From positions 1 through 5,216 of the forward strand of contig JAICZB010000190.1 of NCBI GenBank assembly GCA_025933895.1: a DNA stretch of 5,216 bases, read 5' to 3'. The DNA comes from Thermoleophilia bacterium (GTDB lineage: Bacteria; Actinomycetota; Thermoleophilia; Gaiellales; Gaiellaceae). Both the position numbers and the translations under genes were made by a program. The notes under the pieces were generated by a model. That model did not search any database, was not told the DNA's origin, and was given only the letters and a program-made list of their open reading frames with translations. Positions 1 through 4,168 of this stretch are shown here, piece by piece. Numbering within the stretch: position 1 is the stretch's first letter; each line of letters begins with the position of its first letter.

Positions 1-282
1 GGCCACCTAGTCCGCGACCTCGTCGACGAGGGGAGAGCGGTCGCCGCGGCGGCCGGCGTCGAGCTCCACGACGACCCGTGGGAGATGAACGTCCTCGCGA
101 CGCAGCGCGGCCACCGGCACTTCCCGTCGATGCTCGAGGACGTCGAGGCGCGGCGGCCGACCGAGCTCGAGCTGATCAATGGAGCGCTCGTGCACGAGGC
201 GCAGCGGCACGGCGTCCCGGCGCCGCTCCAGACCGCGCTCTATAGGCTCGTCAAGGCGAGGGAGGCGAGCTATTCGGAGTGA
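1..282 (+). CDS. Ketopantoate reductase-family protein, C-terminal part only (5' end outside window)
   Basis: The frame is open from the first base to TGA at 280-282 and gives 93 residues with no start of its own, so this is the tail of a gene entering from the left. It matches the C-terminal helical domain of the ketopantoate reductase (PanE/ApbA) family: DLVDEGRAVAAAAGVEL near residues 6-22, then SMLEDVEARRPTELELING (about 43-61) and HGVPAPLQ. The second motif carries the Glu that corresponds to the substrate-site Glu in E. coli PanE (TEIDYING). About half of the residues (49 of 93 by hand alignment) are identical to the complete reductase at 401-1321, so the two are tandem paralogs. The NADPH-binding domain is not visible, so cofactor use cannot be checked. 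The family reduces 2-dehydropantoate to pantoate in pantothenate/CoA synthesis, but many members act on other 2-oxo acids; the exact substrate is unknown. The stop overlaps a GTG at 279 (GTGA). Confidence 0.85.
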   Translation, partial: GHLVRDLVDEGRAVAAAAGVELHDDPWEMNVLATQRGHRHFPSMLEDVEARRPTELELINGALVHEAQRHGVPAPLQTALYRLVKAREASYSE

Positions 283-404
283 GGATCTGCGTCTTGGACA
301 CTAAACCGGTAGCAGCTACCGTCACGAAAGAGTCACGCTGGATCTGCGTCGAGGGGACTCAACCGGTAGCAGCTACCGTCACGAAAGCGTCGCGCGCGGC
401 ATGA
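279..404 (+). CDS. Possible 41-residue ORF made of two 19-codon repeats; may not be a real protein
   Basis: GTG at 279 overlaps the upstream stop as GTGA, and TGA at 402-404 overlaps the ATG of the next reductase as ATGA. The reading frame therefore bridges the two reductase genes exactly. The translation starts MRICVLDTKPVAATVTK and continues with a second copy, WICVEGTQPVAATVTK, ending in ASRAA. Both copies come from the 57-bp DNA repeat, which is 19 codons long and so keeps the frame. The first five residues equal those of the downstream reductase (MRICVVGCG...). A purine-rich stretch at 253-269 (containing GGAGG at 261-265) precedes the GTG, with a rather long 13-nt spacer. No known domain is recognised. 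It may be a coupling peptide that carries ribosomes through the repeat, or a frame that is open by chance. The repeat core without the same frame appears at 3106-3130 and 3193-3217, which argues that the DNA element rather than the peptide is what is conserved. Confidence 0.3.
   Translation: MRICVLDTKPVAATVTKESRWICVEGTQPVAATVTKASRAA
306..330 (+). repeat. Palindromic repeat element, copy A
   Basis: This copy has CCGGTAGCAGCTACC followed by GTCACGAAAG. Its inner 15 bases CGGTAGC-A-GCTACCG form a perfect inverted repeat with a single central base. It is identical to copy B over 25 bp. Confidence 0.9.
363..387 (+). repeat. Palindromic repeat element, copy B
   Basis: This copy is identical to copy A over 25 bp and lies 57 bp downstream in the same orientation. 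The bases after it (CGTCG) nearly complete a second small inverted repeat with the TCACG in its tail (TCACG AAAG CGTCG); that second palindrome is perfect in copy D. Confidence 0.9.
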
Positions 405-1321
405 GGATTTGTGTCGTGGGCTGTGGGGCGGTTGGGTCGCTGTTCGCGGCACACCTCTCGCTACTCGAGGACGTCGAGGTCTGGGCGTTCGACCTCAACG
501 AGTTGCACGTCGCCGCGATCAACCGCGACGGGCTGCGGCTCTCCGGCGCCGGCGAGGTGGTAGGCCACCCGCGAGGGACGAGCGATCCCGCAGCGATCCC
601 GCCGTGCGACTTCGGCATCGTGGCGACGAAGGCGATGCACACGGGTCCGGCGATCGCCGCGACTGCCCATGCCTTCGCCGAAGGCTGCGTCGCCACCGTC
701 CAGAACGGACTCGGCAACGAGGAGACGCTCGCCGAGCACGTCGAGCACGTCATTCGCGGCACGACCTTCCCGGCCGGGAAGCTGCTCGAGCCGGGCCACG
801 TGCAATGGGACGTGAAAGGCGACACGACACTCGGCCCGTACGACGCGCGAACGCCGACGGCCGAGGTCGAGCGCCTCGCCGACGCGTGCACGCGCGCCGG
901 GATGCCTGCGGAGGCCGTCGACGACGCACGCGGGCCGCAGTGGCTCAAGGTCATCTTCAACGCGTCGACGAACCCGATCGGCGCGCTCACCGGCCTCACG
1001 CACGGGCGCGTCTGCGAGCGGCCGGACCTGCGAGCGCTCGTGACCGACCTCGTCGACGAGGGAAAGGCGGTCGCCGCGGCTCAGGGGATCGAGCTCGACG
1101 CCGACCCCGAGGAGTTGATCGACCACGCGGCGCGCAGGGACGTCGCCTACGACCACAAGGCGTCGATGCTCCAGGACGTCGAGGCGCGACGACCGACCGA
1201 GGTGGACTACCTCAACGGCGGCATCGTCCGCTTCGGTCGGGAAGGCGGCGTACCGACGCCGCTCAACTCCGCGATCCAGGCGCTCGTGAAGGGGGTGGAG
1301 GCCTCGTGGACGGAGAGCTGA
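401..1321 (+). CDS. Ketopantoate reductase family (2-dehydropantoate 2-reductase-like), complete
   Basis: The 306-residue product has the usual length and layout of PanE/ApbA enzymes, which use NADPH to reduce 2-dehydropantoate to pantoate in the cytoplasm. The N-terminal Rossmann fold has GCGAVG at residues 7-12 after a beta strand (MRICVV). NGLGNEE (102-108) is the conserved Asn loop. WLKVIFNASTNPIGALTG (181-198) holds the expected catalytic Lys183 with Asn187 and Asn191. The C-terminal domain has SMLQDVEARRPTEVDYLNG (255-273), with Glu267 at the place of the E. coli substrate-site Glu, and GVPTPLN (283-289). All key residues are present, so it should be an active reductase. A paralog lies directly upstream, and the gene sits with hydrolase and dioxygenase genes rather than with panB or panC. 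A different 2-oxo acid or related carbonyl is therefore a fair alternative substrate, and no gene symbol is given. ATG 401 is chosen because it starts right at the Rossmann strand and overlaps the preceding frame as ATGA. The stop overlaps the next gene by 16 bp. Confidence 0.92.
   Translation: MRICVVGCGAVGSLFAAHLSLLEDVEVWAFDLNELHVAAINRDGLRLSGAGEVVGHPRGTSDPAAIPPCDFGIVATKAMHTGPAIAATAHAFAEGCVATVQNGLGNEETLAEHVEHVIRGTTFPAGKLLEPGHVQWDVKGDTTLGPYDARTPTAEVERLADACTRAGMPAEAVDDARGPQWLKVIFNASTNPIGALTGLTHGRVCERPDLRALVTDLVDEGKAVAAAQGIELDADPEELIDHAARRDVAYDHKASMLQDVEARRPTEVDYLNGGIVRFGREGGVPTPLNSAIQALVKGVEASWTES
1291..1301 (+). promoter_or_regulatory. Likely ribosome binding site for the M24 hydrolase gene
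   Basis: GGGGGTGGAGG lies inside the end of the reductase gene and ends 4 nt before GTG 1306. It supports that GTG as the start of the next gene, although the frame is open much further upstream. The spacing is a little short. Confidence 0.45.
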
Positions 1322-2373
1322 CCGCGAGGCACGCGCGGGTTCGGGAGGCGCTCGAGCGGCACGGCCTCGACGCCGCGCTCGTCTGCGGCTCCGAATACAC
1401 GGGCTTCGAGGGCGCGGTCACCTACCTCTCCGGCTTCCAGATCGTCCACCGCTACGCGTACGTCCTCGTGCCGCTGGAGGGCGAGCCGGCGATCGTCTTC
1501 CCGGCCGAGGCCCACTACGTCGGCGAGCACGGCGACTCTCAGATCGCCGACCAGGTCTTCGCCGACCGGCCGGGGGAGTGGCTAGGCGAGCGGCTGCGCG
1601 GGCAGCGGGTGGGCGTGTACGGGCTCGACTACGTGATGACGGTGCGCGACTACGCCGCGCTCGCGGGCGCGGCCGAGCTCGTCCCGTGGGACGTCGAGTT
1701 CGACCTCGCGCGCGCCGTCAAGTCGGAGGCCGAGCTCGTGTCGGTGCGCGAGAGCGTCGAGATCAACCTCGCCGGCTTCCACGCCTTTCGTGAAGCCTGG
1801 GCGCCGGGCCGCAACGCGGCGGGCGTGCTCTCCCCGGCCGAGAGGCTCTTCGTCGAGCGCGGCTGCGGGCGGCTGACGATGAACATGGTCCTCGTCGGCG
1901 CCGAATTCGCGATCGCCCGCGACGACACCGTCTTCGGCGAGTTCACGATCCCCTCGCTCGAGATCGCGGGGCCGGGCGGTCACTGGGTCGAGGTCTCGCG
2001 CGCGCTCGGCACCCCGAGCGACGAGGTGAAGAAGATGCTCGAGGCGTACGAGGAGTACTACGAGGTCGCGCAGGCGGCTCTTCGCGCAGGCGCCACCGCG
2101 CACGACGTCCACCGCGCTGTGTCGGCCGGCTTCACGCAACGCGGCTACCACCTCGGCCACGTCACGGGCCACTCGATCGGAATGACGATGATCGAGCACC
2201 CGAAGATCGGCGAGGGAATCGACACGGAACTGGCCGCGAGCATGGTCTTCTCGATGCACCCGCACGCGATCGCGGCTGACGGTGTGGAGTGCCTCTACAT
2301 GCAGGACACGTGGCTCGTCACCGAGGACGGCGGGGTCCCGCTCGCGGGCCTTCCCATGCAGATCTTCCAGTAG
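1306..2373 (+). CDS. M24 family (creatinase/aminopeptidase P fold) hydrolase with altered metal ligands
   Basis: The 355-residue product has an N-terminal creatinase-type domain (about 1-130, with RHARVREALERHGLDAALV and YLSGF) and a C-terminal pita-bread domain (about 140-355). Family marks are KSEAELVSVRESVEIN (139-154), TGHSIGMTMIEHP (287-299) and TWLVTEDGG (335-343). M24 metallopeptidases bind two metals through Asp, Asp, His, Glu, Glu. Here His289 is kept, but the MVFTIEP-type Glu is His318 (SMHPHAI), the last Glu is Gln333 (YMQD), the second Asp aligns with Glu229 (HWVEVSR), and the first Asp has no clear equivalent. A normal dinuclear centre is therefore unlikely. Creatinase itself is a metal-free member that cleaves a C-N bond, so a creatinase-like amidinohydrolase or amidohydrolase role fits better than peptidase. 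The substrate is unknown. The frame is open upstream to about 409, but family similarity begins just after GTG 1306, which also has a ribosome binding site. The gene overlaps the upstream reductase by 16 bp and is followed after 10 nt by the dioxygenase gene. No signal peptide is seen, so it should be cytoplasmic. Confidence 0.85.
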   Translation: MDGELTARHARVREALERHGLDAALVCGSEYTGFEGAVTYLSGFQIVHRYAYVLVPLEGEPAIVFPAEAHYVGEHGDSQIADQVFADRPGEWLGERLRGQRVGVYGLDYVMTVRDYAALAGAAELVPWDVEFDLARAVKSEAELVSVRESVEINLAGFHAFREAWAPGRNAAGVLSPAERLFVERGCGRLTMNMVLVGAEFAIARDDTVFGEFTIPSLEIAGPGGHWVEVSRALGTPSDEVKKMLEAYEEYYEVAQAALRAGATAHDVHRAVSAGFTQRGYHLGHVTGHSIGMTMIEHPKIGEGIDTELAASMVFSMHPHAIAADGVECLYMQDTWLVTEDGGVPLAGLPMQIFQ

Positions 2374-2383
2374 ATTCGCCGTC

Positions 2384-3103
2384 GTGGAAGCCCCGCACGG
2401 CAACGAGGAGGAGTTCGCGCCGATCCTGCCCGGCGGGGGCGCGAGCGACTACGAGCGCTACCTTCGCACCGACGAGCTCCTCGCACTCCAGAAGGGGCCT
2501 GACGAGTGGGTGCACCGCGACGAGCTCCTCTTCCAGAGCGTCCACCAGTCGTCGGAGATCTGGCTCAAGCACGCATGGATGGAGGTTGAGGAGGCGACGC
2601 GGCTGATCGACGCGCGCGACGTCGCCGGCGCGCTGCGGCTGCTCGGGCGGGCGAACCACGCGATGCGCTACGTCGTCTCGTTCCTCGAGCACCTCGAGCT
2701 GATGTCGCCGTGGGAGTACCAGGAGGTGCGCCGCGTGCTCGGCCACGGCTCGGGGTTCGACTCACCCGGATTCCGCGGGATCCGGCAGGTCTCGCCCGGC
2801 CTCTACGCCGCGTTCGACGCGCTGCGGCGCGAGCGCGGGCTGTCGCTGCTCGAGGTCTACACGCAGGGGCGCGAGCACGAAGACCTGTACCAGCTCGCCG
2901 AGGCGCTGATCGACTGGGACGAGCAGGTCGGCGTGTGGCGCTTCCGGCACGTGAAGATGGTCGGCCGCGTGATCGGCGAGGACGTCGTCGGCACGCAGGG
3001 CACGCCGGTCGAGCTCCTCGCTGGGCTGATCAAGCACAAGATGTTTCCCGAGCTCTGGACGGTCCGCACGGACCTGACCGAGCTCGCCAAAGAGTCCGAC
3101 TGA
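2384..3103 (+). CDS. Tryptophan 2,3-dioxygenase-family heme protein
   Basis: The 239-residue product is all-helical in character and follows the tryptophan 2,3-dioxygenase pattern: DYERYLRTDELLALQ (22-36), HRDELLFQSVHQSSEIWLK (44-62), SPWEYQEVRRVLGHGSGF (108-125), WRFRHVKMVGRVIG (185-198) and FPELWTVRT (221-229). His189 matches the axial heme ligand and His54 the distal active-site His of the Xanthomonas enzyme. The family opens the indole ring of L-tryptophan to N-formylkynurenine. Two normally strict spots differ: SGFQSxQFR reads SGFDSPGFR (123-131), and the substrate loop GTGGSSG reads GTQGTPV (203-209). It is also shorter than the roughly 280-300 residues of well-studied bacterial forms. 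The substrate may therefore be an indole or aromatic compound other than tryptophan, as in related heme-dependent aromatic oxygenases. GTG 2384 is the only start-like codon near the family N-terminus, with no good Shine-Dalgarno sequence, so translation is probably coupled to the M24 gene ending 10 nt upstream. No formamidase or kynureninase gene is visible nearby. Confidence 0.88.
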   Translation: MEAPHGNEEEFAPILPGGGASDYERYLRTDELLALQKGPDEWVHRDELLFQSVHQSSEIWLKHAWMEVEEATRLIDARDVAGALRLLGRANHAMRYVVSFLEHLELMSPWEYQEVRRVLGHGSGFDSPGFRGIRQVSPGLYAAFDALRRERGLSLLEVYTQGREHEDLYQLAEALIDWDEQVGVWRFRHVKMVGRVIGEDVVGTQGTPVELLAGLIKHKMFPELWTVRTDLTELAKESD

Positions 3104-3105
3104 GA

Positions 3106-3130
3106 CCGGTAGCAGCTACCTCTACGGAAC
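3106..3130 (+). repeat. Palindromic repeat element, copy C (degenerate tail)
   Basis: The 15-bp core CCGGTAGCAGCTACC is identical to copies A and B, but the tail reads TCTACGGAAC instead of GTCACGAAAG. The core begins 3 nt after the dioxygenase stop codon. A separate TCACGAA at 3144-3150 resembles the normal tail and may be a displaced remnant. Confidence 0.8.
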
Positions 3131-3152
3131 CGTGTCGCCTCCCTCACGAATC

Positions 3153-3186
3153 GGTGCCGGGCCCGGTAGGGGAGCGGGCCGGCGCC
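3153..3186 (+). terminator. Possible transcription terminator hairpin after the dioxygenase gene
   Basis: GGTGCCGGGCCCG (3153-3165) can pair with CGGGCCGGCGCC (3175-3186) around a 9-nt loop, giving about 12 base pairs with one bulged G and one G-U pair. The position 50 nt after the operon's last stop fits a terminator. There is no clear T-run after it, as is common in high-GC actinobacteria, so the role is inferred from structure and place only. Confidence 0.4.
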
Positions 3187-3192
3187 GTCACG

Positions 3193-3217
3193 CTTTCGTG
3201 AAGGTAGCTGCTACCGG
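3193..3217 (-). repeat. Palindromic repeat element, copy D (inverted)
   Basis: Read on the - strand this is CCGGTAGCAGCTACC followed by TTCACGAAAG, differing from copies A and B at one position of 25. Its flank completes a second perfect inverted repeat, TCACG-CTTT-CGTGA at 3188-3201 on the + strand, so this copy is two palindromes side by side. It ends 18 bp upstream of ATG 3236 of the dehydratase gene. Confidence 0.9.
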
Positions 3218-3235
3218 CCGTTGCGCTGGCCGCCG

Positions 3236-4168
3236 ATGATCCCGCTCGAGGAGATCCGCCGCGCGCGCGAGCGGATCGGCGACGACGTCCTCCGCACGCC
3301 GTTGGTCTCCTTCGGGACGGACGAGCGGATTCGGCTGAAGCTCGAGTGCCTGCAGCCGGTCGGCTCCTTCAAGCTGCGCGGCGCGCTGTCCGCGGTGCGG
3401 GCGGCCTCCCCGGAGGAGGTTGCGGCCGGCGTGGTCACCGCGAGCGCCGGGAACATGGCACAAGGTGTCGCGTGGGCGGCCCGCGAGGCCGGCGTCCCGG
3501 CCCGCGTAATCTGCCCGGAGGGAGCACCGCGCGCGAAGCTCGACCGCGTCGAGGCCCTCGGCGGGGTGGTCGTGCCCGTGACGCACGAGGAGTGGTGGCA
3601 GGCGATGCTCGATCGCGGCCGGGACGGAGTCGAGGGACTGTTCGTCCATCCGGTCGCCGACGAAGCCGTGATGGCAGGGAACGGGACGATCGGGCTCGAG
3701 CTCGCGGAGGATGCCCCGGAGTTCGACTCGGTCGTCATCCCGTGGGGTGGCGGCGGGCTGGCGACCGGGATTGCGAGCGCGATCAAGGCGCTCCGCCCCG
3801 AGGTGAACGTCGTGACCGCGGAGCCGGAGACTGCGGCGCCCCTCGCCGCAGCGTTCGCTGCGGGCGAGCCGAGCGAGATCGAGTTTCTCCCCTCGTGGAT
3901 CGACGGCGCCGGCGGGCGGGCGCTGCTCCCCGGGATGTGGGAGCACGCTCGCGAGCTCGTCGACGAGGCCGTCGCGGTGCCGCTCGCCGAGGTAGAGGAG
4001 GCCGTGCGACTCCTGGCCTCCCGCGTGCACGTGGTCGCGGAGGGAGCCGGCGCGCTCGCCCTCGCGGCCGCGCTGAGGCGGGACGATCGCTGCGTCTGCA
4101 TCGTCAGCGGCGGCAACATCGATGGGAACGTGTACTCGCGGATCCTCAGTCCGGCAGCAGTGGCATAG
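3236..4168 (+). CDS. Threonine/serine dehydratase-family PLP enzyme (fold type II), no ACT domain
   Basis: The 310-residue protein has the catalytic domain of threonine dehydratase and serine racemase-type enzymes, which use PLP to deaminate L-threonine or L-serine to a 2-oxo acid. VGSFKLRGA (42-50) holds the PLP-binding Lys46. SAGNMAQGVAWAAREAGV (70-87) is the Asn loop. GNGTIGLEL (148-156) is a family stretch, GGGGLATGIA (171-180) the phosphate loop, and SGGNIDGN (291-298) contains the Ser facing the pyridine nitrogen. It ends without the ACT-like regulatory domain of biosynthetic IlvA, so isoleucine feedback is not expected and a catabolic (TdcB-like) or racemase role is more likely. Oddities are Met74 where SxGNHAQ normally has His, and Asn149 where GQGTIG has Gln. 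ATG 3236 is preferred to the in-frame TTG 3221, because MIPLEEIRRARERI matches the usual family start and the TTG lies next to repeat copy D. No strong ribosome binding site is visible. Its last 23 bp overlap the convergent dinB gene. Confidence 0.9.
   Translation: MIPLEEIRRARERIGDDVLRTPLVSFGTDERIRLKLECLQPVGSFKLRGALSAVRAASPEEVAAGVVTASAGNMAQGVAWAAREAGVPARVICPEGAPRAKLDRVEALGGVVVPVTHEEWWQAMLDRGRDGVEGLFVHPVADEAVMAGNGTIGLELAEDAPEFDSVVIPWGGGGLATGIASAIKALRPEVNVVTAEPETAAPLAAAFAAGEPSEIEFLPSWIDGAGGRALLPGMWEHARELVDEAVAVPLAEVEEAVRLLASRVHVVAEGAGALALAAALRRDDRCVCIVSGGNIDGNVYSRILSPAAVA

Larger units (their letters stand above)
284..397 (+). repeat. 57-bp tandem near-repeat, two units (284-340 and 341-397)
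   Basis: Both units begin GATCTGCGTC, have 12 less-conserved bases (7 of 12 equal), then an identical 25-bp core (306-330 and 363-387), then a looser 10-bp end (6 of 10 equal). By hand count 48 of 57 positions agree. The 25-bp core is CCGGTAGCAGCTACC followed by GTCACGAAAG. The second unit ends 3 bp before the ATG of the downstream reductase, so any regulator, hairpin or promoter in it sits on that gene's translation start. There is no convincing Shine-Dalgarno sequence between the repeat and that ATG. Confidence 0.9.
3104..3235. other. Intergenic region with inverted repeat pair and GC hairpin
   Basis: These 132 bases separate the dioxygenase stop from the dehydratase ATG. They hold repeat copy C directly after the stop, a GC-rich hairpin at 3153-3186, and inverted copy D ending 18 bp before the ATG. 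Copies C and D pair perfectly over 15 bases (3106-3120 with 3203-3217) across an 82-nt gap. No clear -35/-10 promoter pair or Shine-Dalgarno sequence was found ahead of ATG 3236. Confidence 0.7.

Noticed and set aside
284..397. The tandem repeat as a CRISPR array
   Set aside because: There are only two units, the intervening bases are themselves similar between units, and there are no cas genes. The core also recurs singly elsewhere.
409..1305. Upstream extension of the M24 hydrolase frame through the whole reductase gene
   Set aside because: The extended part is Arg-rich nonsense, whereas family similarity starts right after GTG 1306, which has a ribosome binding site.
1582..2403. A 273-codon - strand frame opposite the M24 hydrolase
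   Set aside because: It is an antisense shadow in codon-phase register with a strongly supported gene, and it has no domain pattern.
3104..3217. The intergenic inverted repeats as ends of an insertion sequence
   Set aside because: There is no transposase or room for one, and no clear target-site duplication was found. At most it could be a non-autonomous element.
4152..4164. CCGGCAGCAGTGG as a fifth copy of the palindromic element
   Set aside because: Only the first half resembles the core and the palindrome is absent. It lies in the overlapping ends of two coding genes, so chance is the better explanation.
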